Origin: Platanthera guangdongensis
Taxonomy: Eukaryota; Streptophyta; Magnoliopsida; Asparagales; Orchidaceae
DNA length: 64,000 nt
Assembly (NCBI GenBank): GCA_039583875.1
Contig: CM077151.1
Location: 111,804,609-111,868,608 of the forward strand
Reading direction: 5' to 3'
Shown here: positions 23,459-34,159 of the stretch, piece after piece
Layout: every line of letters starts with the position of its first letter
Numbering within the stretch: position 1 is the stretch's first letter
Translations under genes and position numbers: made by a program
The notes under the pieces: generated by a model
Seen by the model: only the letters and a program-made list of their open reading frames with translations
What the model was told of the DNA's origin: nothing
Databases searched by the model: none

Positions 23459-26400
23459 TTATTTCATCTCCTTGCTCTTTATGAGTTTGATTTCTCTGTT
23501 GGGGTTGAGAGCTTCCTTCTTTGATCTTGTGTCAACTGCTGCACCTAAAGAGGTTTGCTGTTTGGCCCTTGGAACTACAGCTTCAGGATGCAGCTCCATG
23601 TATCTTTCAGAATCAAAGAATTTACTTGAGCCATATCTTTCCAACTCTTTCTTTCTCTGTTCAGACAGTGTAGTGATGTTGGAGGAGTCTCTGCCTTGCT
23701 CTCTAGCTTTCTTAATCTGGTCCAGTGCAGCAAGCTCTTTCATCCTGGCAGTCCAAGAAGTTGGATTGTTTTCAGGATCTTCAAATGGCACTGGTGGCTC
23801 ATATCTATTTGATAGTTTATCTTGAGGAGGCCTGGAAGAAACTACTTCCTTTAGTTTATAGGGAAAAGGACCAGAGGTTGTGTCTGATGAGGTTTGTCCT
23901 TCCCTGGAGTAGGGATGTTTCCTTGAATAACCTTTTGAATAAACCTGGAATTCCCTTTGATTTCCTCTATAGTTTCCTCTTCTGGATTGAGAACCCCTAG
24001 ACTGGCTTCCCCTATGATAAGATCTTGCATGTGGCTGATAGGGTGTTTTGCTTTTGGCAGAGGGTTGAGCAGCTGAACTTCCACCTGTACCTGCATCAGG
24101 AGGAGGTGGTGGAGGAGGATGAGGGTGTTGAAATTGAGAAGATCCTTTCTCATACTTCCTTTTCTTCTTCATTGCTTTAAGTTGATTCTTTGAATACTGC
24201 ATCCAGTGCTCAGTTATGGGGCAGTCATGAAGAATATAATATGGAATGTCATTGTTGTCTTTGACTTTGGCTGGAGGTACTCTCTTCATGGCTTTGCTCC
24301 TTGCCTTTCTCTTCCTGGCAATAGTGGCAGAAGAATCATCAGAATCTGTCTTGAACTCATCACTTTCAGAACTTTGCTCATAATAAAGAGCATCAATCTT
24401 TTTCATCAAGTCTTTCTTGAGCTAGGTTGAAGCAGATGAAGCAGCAGAGGTTGGAGCAGTAGATAAAGCACTTGTAGCAATTAAAGTTGAAGCAGTAACA
24501 GTAGTAACAGCAGATACAGAAGGTTCTGGAGCAGCACTCTTAGAAGGTATGGCAGCAGTAATATCAGCAGAAGTAATAACAATAGCAGTTGGGGCAGCAA
24601 CAGTTTCACTTTCAGAAACAACAATATTAGCAACAGCAGGAGTATCATCAGAAAACACAGAAGGCTCAAAATCATGTGCCTCTGTCATAAGGATATCATC
24701 AGAAACTGGAACAACAGTAGCAGCAGCACTGACAGCACTAATAGTAATAGATACATCAACACTCTCTTTAGCAGGAGGGACAGCAGCATCAGAAATAGCA
24801 ACCATGCTTTCAGCAGGAGTAGCAGCAGCATATACTGAATTGACAAAAGAAGTTATGATGCTAGGGTCATAACATGAGAAGGGCACAAGGGCCTTGGACA
24901 AGTCCTCTGATGGCTGGAGTGCAACTGTCTCTGGAAGACAACTGAAATAGGCTGAATCAAATACTGAAAGTAAGGACCTGATGTCCACTGGGAAGACAAC
25001 TGGAGGTGGAACTGGAGCTTGAGGAACAGCAGCAGCAGCAACAACAAAAACTGAAGAAACAGCAGGCAAGCTCACTTCATAGGGCATCTCCCCCTGCCTA
25101 GATTCAGATAAGGTTGGATCAAGGCACACTGATGAAGGGGCTACCTGAGGGAATAAGGAGGAGAGCCTGGCAGAAAGAGCTACCACTGACTGGAGTAATG
25201 GAGCCAAGGAGGTCTCCAAGAGAAGAGATACCCTGGGGGCTAGCAATTCATATATCTTGTCAGCTAGGGCTGGAAGATCTACTTGCTCAGCAGTGACTGG
25301 AGCAGAGGTAGAGGATGGAGGTGGAGCTATTGGTGATGGTAGTGGAGAGCTGGTGTATTGGGGAAGAGATGGTTGAGGTGTGGGTAAAGTGGTGATGGAA
25401 GACAAGGGGATTGAGATAGATGGTGTGAAGGTGGGTTGATCAATGATCTCTTGTAGAAGTTCCTGGTAAGAGGTTGATGAGGAGGGCAGCTCAGGAGGAG
25501 ATGAGGGTGAGTCATCCATGAAGGAATCATCAATAAGATTGAAGGATGGAATTATGGATGTTTCAATATCTGGTTGAGGGTAGGAGTATAATGGATGGAA
25601 GATTTCTTCTGTGACAGTTGGAATTGGAGATGGTATTGATGTTGGAGATGGGCTGGAGATGATGATAGTGCATGAAGTTTGAATAGTGGATGAAACTGGA
25701 GAAGATGGAATTGGAGGAGGAGGAGAGGCAGCAGCAGACAAGTCATCTGTAGGGGCAAAGACCTGAGGGGAAGTGACTATGGCAGTCCTGGTTCCTGAAG
25801 GTGTGCTTGCAGAAGGCCTGCTGGGCTTGATGATCTGCCTGTCCCATTTACCAAATAGGGCACATGATAGTCTCTTGGAAGCATTATTGTGTATCCCAGA
25901 AGATACTAGCAATGCAGGGCATCTGTTCTGCAGAAAAAGGCCTAAAATCCTCCAAAAATTCACAAAACTCTTATTAATTTTCTTTTTGATTAGGTCAAAG
26001 AAGACCTCTCCCCAGTTCAAATTCTTCCTGTCCACTATGGCTCCCATTAAGCAGAGCTGATACCTAGAAATGGTATCATGTGCTGAGTGCTTAGCCAACA
26101 CAACTTTCCCAACTACATCAGCCAAGAATCTATATTCCACAGACAGGTTTTTCTTCAGCAGCTTGCTAGGGTTAGCCTCAGAATGACCCATTCTTGCAAG
26201 CAAATCACCATATTCCTCTCCAGATAAATTAGCAGAATCCCTTCCAGAGCTTAACTCAAAAACTTCTGTCAGAATAGTTGGGGTGAAGGGTACCTGGGTG
26301 CCAGAGATTGATCCAACTATGGTGTTTTGATCCTGGTTGTGGGCAGTGTAAACCCATTCCTTAATCTCATCAGCAGCAAGTTTAATCCTGGTGGTCATGA

Positions 26401-26536
26401 TTGTAGCAAGTTTCTGCTCCTTGAACAGCTCCAAAATGTCCTGGAAAACTTGATCTGTTGTGCTGAAGGACTCCATGTCAATGTTAAAGCCGACATCAAA
26501 TTTCATGGCGGCAAGAACAGCAACAGAAACGGCCAT
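23459..26536 (-). pseudogene. Element C third ORF, about 1,025 codons, one amber stop; unknown function
   Basis: A single minus-strand frame from ATG 26536 to the stop at 23459, broken only by a TAG at 24422. An upstream Met at 26626 is less likely, because the A homologue starts at the equivalent of 26536. Residues 1-230 form a conserved globular region (FLADVVGKVVLAKHSAHD, then NWGEVFFDLIKKK, then RILGLFLQ, then SCALFGKWDR). It resembles the domain annotated as 'putative plant transposon protein', and this is my recognition from pattern, not a search. Residues 240-700 are Pro/Ser/Thr/Ala-rich. The C-terminal third has a basic KKKRK stretch, an eight-residue proline run, an Arg/Gly/Ser-rich segment (RGSQSRGSQSRRGN) and a conserved YMELHPEAVVPRA motif shared with A. 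There is no signal peptide or membrane segment, so an envelope role is doubtful; a nuclear or nucleic-acid-binding role is plausible. Confidence 0.75.
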
Positions 26537-27032
26537 GGTTACCTGCAAAGATTCAACAAACAAAACGACCAAGTGTAGAAATGTTTGGAGGGAAAGAAAG
26601 TTTTTGCAGAGAAATTGAAAGCGCAAAAGAAGATCGACGGCGAAAAATGAATTTTATATTAGGGTTCGACGCAGAAAAGGAAAGATCGTTGAACTCAGTT
26701 CGACGATCGGGGCTTCTAAAGGAATCTGAAGAGTCTTCAATATCGTCGATCTCCGTTCGACGATATTGGAGAGCGTCGAGCTCTGTTCGACGATCGTTCA
26801 GAGAACAAATCGTCGAGCATCGTTCGACGATCGTTGACCGGAAGAGATAGTTCATACTACCTGAGAAACACTGAACTCAGGTCGACGATTGCGGAAATCG
26901 TCGATCTCCGTTCGATGATCTGGGAGAAAATCGTCGAGCGCAATTCAGAGACCAGAAAAACTGTAGACACTAAGAAAAATCAATATGTTTGCCTAGTCTT
27001 GGTCAATTTTTAAACTTTTAATATCTTGGATA
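26537..27032 (-). promoter_or_regulatory. Element C pol-ORF3 spacer: palindromic array plus TATA box (candidate internal promoter)
   Basis: Inverted ATCGTCGA/TCGACGAT half-sites occupy about 26661-26935, the same motif as in the C LTRs and gag. On the minus strand TATAAAAT follows at 26651-26658, 115-122 nt before the ORF3 ATG. A pyrimidine-rich stretch ending TTTGCAG/GTAACC lies just before the ATG and would also serve as a 3' splice site. Either an internal promoter or a spliced subgenomic RNA could express ORF3; neither is shown. Confidence 0.65.
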
Positions 27033-30000
27033 TTATTTTAGACTTCCTCCATCTAACATTTCTAACTGATTTAGGAAGAAGGTGTGTTTCTTTTCATCCA
27101 AAGGCTTGGTGAAAATATCTCCCCTTTGTAAGTCAGTTGGGATATGCTGCAGTTCAATTTTATTCTTTTCAACATTATCCCTTAAGAAGTGATGCCTAAT
27201 CTCTATGTGTTTTGTCCTACTATGGAGGACTGGATTTTGAGCTATAGAAATAGCACTGGTTTATCACAAAAGATTTTAGACTTCTCTAAGTTGTAGCCAT
27301 AGTCTAGGAGTTGGTTTTGAATCCACAAGATTTGTGAACAACAACTGCCTGCAGCCATATATTCAGCTTCAGCAGTTGAAGTTGACACAAAAGTTTGTTT
27401 CTTACAAAACCAAGAGACAAGTCTATCACCAAGAAACTGACAAGTTCCACTGGTGCTTTTCCTATCAATTCTGCATCCAGCATAATCAGCATCAGAAAAT
27501 CCAGTTAAATCAAATGCTGAATCTTTTGGATACCAGAGACCTAGATTTGGACAACTTTTAACATACCTGAGAATCCTCTTTACTAGTGTTAGGTGTGACT
27601 CTCTAGGGCTTACTTGGAACCTAGCACATATACATGTAGCAAACATTATATCTGGTCTACTAGCTGTAAGGTACAGTAAAGAGCCAATCATTGCTCTATA
27701 TGTTGTCTGATCAACATGTTTCCCATGTTCATCAGCATCCAATACAGCATTAGTAGGCATAGGTGTTTTCATACAAGATGCTTCAGACATGCCAAATTTC
27801 TTAACCAATTCATTTGCATACTTGGTTTGAGAAATAAAGATGCCTTCAGCGTGTTGTTTGACTTGCAATCCTAGGAAGAAGGATAGCTCACCCATGCTAC
27901 TCATTTCAAATTTGGAATGCATTAGGTTGGAAAACCTTCTACACAATTTTGAATCAGTAGAACCAAAAATAATATCATTTACATAAATCTGTACTAGTAG
28001 GGTATGGGACTTATGGGTTCTAATGAAAAGAGTTTGGTCTACTCTACCCCTTACAAATCCATTTTCCAAAAGGAAGCATGCTAGGGTCTCAAACCATGCT
28101 CTAGGAGCTTGCTTGAGAGCATATAATGCTTTGTTCAATCTAAAAACATAATCAGGATAAGTTGGAGAGATAAAACCTGGAGGTTGTCTGACATATACTT
28201 CTTCTTTGATGTCTCCATTTAGAAATGCACTTTTGACATCCATCTGATATACCTTGAATCCTTTATGTGCTGCATAAGCTAAAAAGATTCTGATGGCTTC
28301 CAATCTTGCAACTGGTGCAAAAGTCTGGTCATATTCTATTCCTTCTTCTTGAGAATATCCTTGAGCAACTAGCCTTGCCTTGTTCCTTACAATTACTCCT
28401 TGATCATCCAGTTTGTTTCTGAACACCGACTTTGTTCCAACAATGGAGTGATCCTTAGGCTTTGACACTAGTTCCCACGCTTTGTTCCTTTCAAATTGAT
28501 GCAACTCTTCTTGCATTGCAATGATCCAGTGTGGATCTTGCTCTGCATCTTGAATGGACTGAGGTTCAATTTGAGATAGGAAGCAAGTGTGCAACAGGTT
28601 TTGGTTGACCTGATTTCTGGTTTGCATACCAGCTGAGATGTCTCCAATTATTTGGAAAATTGGATGATCTCTTGATGTTACTACATCTACAGGGGGTGTT
28701 GATTGTTCACCAACCTGTGTTGTTGTTTCCACTTGTGGTACAACAACTGGCTCTTCAAGTTGTTCTTCAATATGTTGAATACTTTCTTCATCTTCACTGC
28801 TTTCCTCTTTTTGAGTAACCTGTAACTTGTTCAAGTCTTCAACAAGAGAATGTTACTGCAAAGGTTCTATGGTAGAAGAGATCATCTCCTTGAAAGACAT
28901 GTTAGATTCATCAAATGATATATGAACAGATTCCTCAATTTTTAGAGATGATTTATTATAAACCCTATAGGCCTTGCTGATCATGGAGTATCCCAGAAAC
29001 ACTCCTTCATCAGCTTTAGCTTAAATTTTGCTAAATATTTCTTATCATTATTATGTATATAGCAAATACAACCAAAAACTCTAAAATAATCAACTTTAGG
29101 TTTCTTCCCTTTGAGTAATTCATAGGGAGTCTTTCCCTTTAGTTTATGTATCAAACTTCTATTCAGCACATAGTTGGAGGTGTTCACTGCCTCTGCCCAA
29201 AAGGATAGAGGAAGATGAGCATCTGACAACAATGTAGTGGCAGATTCAATAAGGGTTCTATTTTTCCTTTCAGCTATCCCATTTTGTTGAGGAGTTCTAG
29301 GAGCTAAGAAAGTATGCCTGATCCCTTCACTCTGACAGAACTCTTGCATAAGAAGAGAATCAAACTCTGTCCCATGATCACTTCTGATCAGGGCAATGTG
29401 AGTATTGAACTCAATCTGTATACATTTGAGAAACTCTGTCAAACACTTAAAGTTATCAGACTTCTTCCTCAGAAAGAACACCCAAGTGAATCTAGAGAAG
29501 TCATCTACAACTACTAAGGTGTAAGATTTCCCTCCTAGGCTTTGTACTGTGATGGGTCCAAAAAGATCCATGTGTAACAAATACAATATCCTAGGTGAAT
29601 CACTCTTATTAAGTGACTTAAAACTATTTTTAGTTTGCTTGCCTAATTGACAAGCCCTGCAGAGTCCTTCTTTCTTATAGGGGCCAGAAGGTAGTCCTCT
29701 ACCAAGGTTGCCTTTGGATAGCCTAGCAATAGTTCTAAGGTTTAAGTGTCCTAGTCTCTTATGCCATAAAATATTTGGTCTACAAACAGAATTGAACAGG
29801 CAAATATCTACATCTGTTGAAAGAAAATCTACTAGATAGATGTTACCTTTCCTTTAACCTGTCAACACAGTTGTGTTGTCCTCTGACTTGATCTTGCATA
29901 ATGGTTTGCTGAAGGTCACCTGGTAGCCTTCATCACACAGCTGACTGATGCTTATTAGGTTGTGCTTCAGTCCTTCCACATAAGCTACCTTCTTGAATGT

Positions 30001-30196
30001 TACTGATCCAATCTAGACTGCACCATATCCTTTAGTATGTCCAAAGTTTGAATCACCAAGGATAACTTTGGGTCCAAGCTTGGCTCTAAAGGATGTGAGG
30101 TTGTCCTTGTTTCCTGTCATGTACTTAGAGCACTCACTATCCAAGTACCATTGCTGGTTAGATGTTGGATAGGTCTTCACCTGCACATAAGATAAT
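27033..30196 (-). pseudogene. Element C pol (protease, integrase, reverse transcriptase, RNase H)
   Basis: Protease motif WYLDSECSKYMTG at 30150-30112: the active-site D-S-G reads D-S-E. Integrase: zinc finger HKRLGHLN / CRACQLGKQ, then HMDLFGP, IRSDHGTEF, NGIAERKNRTL. Reverse transcriptase from about 28600: [12 protein letters not shown], then IYVNDIIFG near 27990, where the catalytic YVDD is YVND. RNase [25 protein letters not shown], then [13 protein letters not shown]. Frameshifts occur near 29025 (integrase end) and 27265 (RNase H), and a stop near 29880. The C-terminus (TKPLDEKKH) ends at the TAA at 27033. Both catalytic substitutions suggest a defective copy. Confidence 0.85.
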
Positions 30197-32215
30197 TCAT
30201 TTGTTTTTGACCCAGTTTACCTTGGGCCTAGGTTGATAACCTTTAAACTCTGAAATAAAAGACATCCCAGGTTAACTCTTATAACCTTCAGGATGATATC
30301 TCCTTGGAGGTATAATCCATTCAGTATAAGGGTTAAAGATTTGGGATGAAGGACCCTTAGGATTGGATTTTGATTTGCCCTTGAAGGGATTTCCAGAGCT
30401 CTGATCTCTGTTCGACGATCGTGGAGCTACGTTCGACGATCTTGGGTCAGATCGTCGAGCTCCGTTCGACGGTCGACTATGGCAGAGTTCAGGAACTTGA
30501 GATCGTCGACCTGAGTTCGACGATTTTGCCTGAGATCGTCGATCTGCGTTCGGCGATCGTCGAGCTCCGTTCGACGATTTCTGCTGGAACTTAGTTTTCT
30601 TGGGCAGATCAGAATTTTTCCTAGCTACCTCTACAACTCCCTTTCCTTTATCAGAAATGAACTTGATTGGAGTTGTTAGAACTATGGGTTGGCTGGATGA
30701 AGCACCCAAGCCCAGTGTACTATTAAATCTGGAGTTCACTGTGCTTGTGATGTCCATCAGCTTGATACTTCTCCCATTAAGGGATTCTTCAAGCTTCTTG
30801 GCCTCAGATAGCTCACTTTTCAGTGAAGCTATCTGCTCCCTACAGCACTCCAACTCCTGAGAGAGTTTGAGGTTTTCTGACTTTAAGGTATTATGTTCAG
30901 ATAAATGATTTCTGAGAGAGATGATTTCTTTCTCAGATTTTAGCAGGTCTAAACATAATGCTTTAAACTCAGATTTAAAGTCTTCTGAATTGAAATCAAA
31001 TGAACTAATTACCTGATCTTCTTCAAGTGGAGTCTCTGAGTCTGACTCTGAGGCTTCTTCATCTGAATTATGTTGTGAGGCATTGATTGCCATCATGCAG
31101 AACTCCTTCTCTTCTGCATCATCTTCATCATCACTGGAGCTGGATGAGCCTTCTGACTCCTCTTCAGTTTCACTCCAGGATTCAGCAACAAACCCCTTTC
31201 TTGTGTGTTTGTTTTTGCTTGAGGAGGGTTTGCCATTGTCATTCCTCTTGGAGTCTTTCTCCTTTCTTCTTTCTTTCTTGTCCCTTCTGTTCTTGTTTTT
31301 ATTTTCTGGACAGCCAGGAACAATGTGCACTGGTTTCCTGCAACCAAAGCAGATAATTTCCTTATTATTAATTGACTTATCATACCTTGGCTTATCATGA
31401 TCCTTGTATGATCTCCTTCTGAAGTCCTTTCTGGCCATCTTGTAGAATCTTTTGGCCAACAGACTGAGCAGTTTATCATTGCCTGTGACTTTGTCTTCAG
31501 GCTGATCTTCAGTTGCCTTGAAGGCTATTGTCTTCTCTTTTCTTGTGGCTGGTGAGGCAGCCTTCTGTTCTTCTTCTCTATTCTTGATGAGTAGCTCATA
31601 AGATTTGAGCTTACCCAATAGAGCTTCTGTGGTGATCTCATTCAAACTTCTGGCATCCTTGATTGGCCAGATTCTTGAATCCCAAGTGCTAGGGAAGCAC
31701 ATTAGAATTTTGTCATTAAGTTCAGTTAGTGATATCTCCTTATCCAAGGTCCTGAGTTCACTGACTATTAGACTGAGTCTATTGTACATATCTCCAACTG
31801 ATTCAGCTTCTCCCTTCTTGAAATTCTCATATTGAGATATGAGGTGGGATCTCCTGTCCTTTCTATCATCAGCTGAGCCTGAGACTATTTCAGAGAGTTT
31901 ATCCCAGATTTCCTTTGCTGAATTGCATTCAGCCACCTTTTGAAATATGTCATCAGACATGGTCTGGGCTAAGATGTTCATAGCCTTGGCATCAGCTACC
32001 TTCCATTTCTTAATATCAGCATCTGTTCCTGATGGAGGTGGAACAGTATTTGTACTTGAGTTCTCTGGAGGTCTTGGACAGACTATCAAAACAGAGTTAA
32101 AAATATCCTCGTCAATAGAATTCATGTATAATCTGATCCTTACTTTCCAAAGTGCAAACTTGGATAGATTGCACACGGGAGGTCTGGTGCTAGCATAATC
32201 TTTGTTTTGGGCCAT
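30197..32215 (-). pseudogene. Element C gag
   Basis: Starts MAQNKDYASTRPPV at 32215; an in-frame Met five codons upstream is less likely because A starts at the same MAQNKDY. Capsid region ..WKVRIRLYMNSIDEDIF, then AKAMNILAQ.MSDDIF, then YENFKKGEAESVGDMYNRL. Zinc knuckle CFGCRKPVHIVPGC (C-X2-C-X4-H-X4-C) at about residue 300. An acidic Ser/Glu-rich segment and a coiled coil follow. The C-terminal part carries repeated SSNGARRS-like units encoded by the element's palindromic DNA array. A TAA at 30272 interrupts the frame shortly before the natural end, PKVNWVKNK-stop at 30197, which aligns with the gag ends of A and B. It forms the RNA-packaging coat. Apart from that TAA the frame is open for 652 codons. 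Confidence 0.8.
30413..30585 (-). repeat. Palindromic array inside the coding 3' end of C gag
   Basis: Inverted ATCGTCGA/TCGACGAT half-sites, the same motif as in LTR C (22838-23120) and spacer 26661-26935. Here they are translated, giving Ser-Asn-Gly-Ala-Arg-Arg-Ser type repeats. Reading frame is maintained through the array. Confidence 0.85.
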
Positions 32216-32332
32216 GATTTGTGAAAACAAAATCTAATAATAAACTCAAAAGAAAATAGATCTAACTAGGAATCTTTGGGTTCAGGTGTTAGCCTGTGCA
32301 ACCACCAAGGTGTGGTATGTTTAACCAACCTC

Positions 32333-32344
32333 GCTCTGATACCA
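32333..32344 (-). promoter_or_regulatory. Primer-binding site of element C (initiator Met tRNA)
   Basis: Minus strand TGGTATCAGAGC begins two bases after the LTR end CTTTCA. It is complementary to the 3' end of plant initiator Met tRNA, which primes minus-strand DNA synthesis. Confidence 0.9.
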
Positions 32345-32346
32345 AT

Positions 32347-33895
32347 TGAAAGTGCAGATAGATCTGATATACTGTAGAGGGGGTGAATAGAGTATATGGT
32401 GCTTGAAAACTTTTTACAACAATTGTTGTAATTCTGAGTGAACAGGGAAGCAACTATTAATTCTAATCACAAAATAACCTACAACAGAAATTAATCACAG
32501 ATCTAAACTAATCACAAAACAATCACATCCAGAAACAAAAGATAAAGACAAGCAAGCCAGAAGACACAAGGAGCTTTAGTGGTTCCCCTAAACTTGGGTA
32601 CATCCACTCTTCTACCACCCTAGGTAGGAATCCACTGCAGGATGAGTTGATCAGGTGTCCTGGGCACCAATGAGCTTTTGATAAGGTGCTCAAAAACCAA
32701 ATCAGATTTTTTGATCAGGTGTCTTGCCACCAATGAGCTTTTGACAAGGTGCTCAAAAACCAAGCTCAAACTTTTAAAGGGAGTTTGAAAAACCCTTTAC
32801 AGAGATGGGGATGAGAGAATGATGGAAGTCTTCTCTTTCTCAGATCAGCTGAGAAGACTATGTGGATTTAGATGTTGTCAAAGCTCCCCCTAAGTTCTTG
32901 AGATGTTCAGGAAATGAAGCTTTGTTGTAGGGTGATAGGCCTTCAGAAGTTGATCTCCAACAAATGATGATTTCAGCAACCGCTGAAATGTTAGGTGTCT
33001 GGAGTCTTTGAAAGATGTTGACCTTGAACACTTGAGACAAGAAAGATCAGAAGATTTCAGAAGGTTTGATCTCCTTGGATGTGTGTTTTTGAGAGAATTC
33101 TTTGAGATAGAGAATATTTTGTTCTTATTCTTCTTGTCTGTGTACTCAGTTCTAAGTGATAGAGAGATTCAAAAAAAACTTGTATTTTATTCTCTGGTAC
33201 TGAATAGAAAATCATCCTGTATCAAGAATAGTCGTTGGCCTGTCATTAATTGCATCCTTAATTGTAATTGTCTTCTGGAGGAAAGTCCAAAGAAAAATTC
33301 CTTGATAATCCCTTGATAATCCCTTGAAACTTGGTCCAGAATAAATGAAAACGACTAGAAAATCTTCTGAATTAATTGCGGAATAACTCCTTAACTGATC
33401 TGAATTTGAATCTTGAAAAATCCTTTAACTCATCAGAAAACGTCAAACTGAGCTCTGCTATCGTCGAACTGAGCTCAGCGATATGGACTTATACAGCAAC
33501 AAAAATCGTCGATCTGAGCTCAAAGATCGTCGAACTGAGCTCAGAGATAGAGATCCAATATTGAGTCAAGATCGTCGAACAGAGCTCGAAGATCGTCGAA
33601 TGGAGTTCGACGATTTATTGAAGTTGAGCTCAGCGATCGTCGAATGGAGTTCGACGATCTGTCGAAGTTGAGCTAGACGATCGTCGATTGGAGTTCGACG
33701 AATCGTCGTGCTGAGCTCGACGATATGACTTAGTCTCAAACTGAAAATTCTTGGTCTTGAGGGCAGCTTTCAAACCTAGATTTCTAACCCTTAGACTCAA
33801 TTCTAATTGACCTTTAGAGCTATACAGGAGGTCAAAAACAGGTTTCCTAGAGACATAGTGATCCTGACCCAAATTAGTAATAGGGTGTTCCAACA
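32347..33895 (-). mobile_element. Element C: 5' LTR
   Basis: 1,549 bp, partner of 21752-23291. U3 array at about 33440-33725. Contains a small duplication 'cttgataatccc' near 33300 that the 3' LTR lacks. No gene; ORFs here are incidental. Confidence 0.9.
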
Positions 33896-33900
33896 GATTA

Positions 33901-34043
33901 GCATCAAGAACAGAAACCTTCATTGGAATATATGGTACTTCCTTAACTGTTATATAAATTCTACTGTCAGATGCCTCCATAAATAGTCTGACCCTTTCTT
34001 TCCATATTCCAAAGATTTCCTTCTTGCAGATAGACAACTTCAT
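33901..34043 (-). pseudogene. Element B gag, N-terminal fragment
   Basis: Starts MKLSICKKEIFGIWKERVRLFMEASDS at 34043. The W-K..R.F-E pattern is the start of a Ty1-copia gag (compare W-K-R-I-L-Y in A and C). It is cut after about 47 codons by the insertion of C; the remainder is at 19892-21751. About 100 bp of leader separates it from the primer site. Confidence 0.75.
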
Positions 34044-34145
34044 TGAACCAAGTTATTTATGGTTTTCTCCTAAACCCATCTTCTTTAACTTACTTTTGTC
34101 TTACATATCTTACTCAGACTGTTAAGTCTTTCTTTGAGTAACCTC

Positions 34146-34157
34146 CCTTTGATACCA
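34146..34157 (-). promoter_or_regulatory. Primer-binding site of element B
   Basis: Minus strand TGGTATCAAAGG, two bases after the LTR end CTTTCA. It is the initiator Met primer site with changes in the last bases. Confidence 0.8.
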
Positions 34158-34159
34158 CT

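Larger units (their letters stand above)
21752..33895 (-). mobile_element. Element C: Sirevirus-type Ty1-copia element
   Basis: 12,144 bp inserted in the gag of B with target duplication GATTA (21747-21751 and 33896-33900). LTRs are 21752-23291 and 32347-33895, differing by several dozen substitutions and small indels (roughly 3% by eye). It holds no insertion of its own and is the best copia copy for reading the full layout: 5' LTR, primer site, gag, pol, internal array with TATA, third ORF, polypurine tract, 3' LTR. Confidence 0.95.

Noticed and set aside
24481..25758. Leu-rich and other ORFs overlapping the C third ORF, on both strands
   Set aside because: They are other-frame readings of the Pro/Ser/Ala-rich coding repeat in ORF3; no domain, and composition follows the codon pattern of the sense ORF.
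23459..26536. Calling the C third ORF a retroviral-type envelope
   Set aside because: Position fits the env-like gene of SIRE elements, but I see no signal peptide, transmembrane helix or fusion-like segment.
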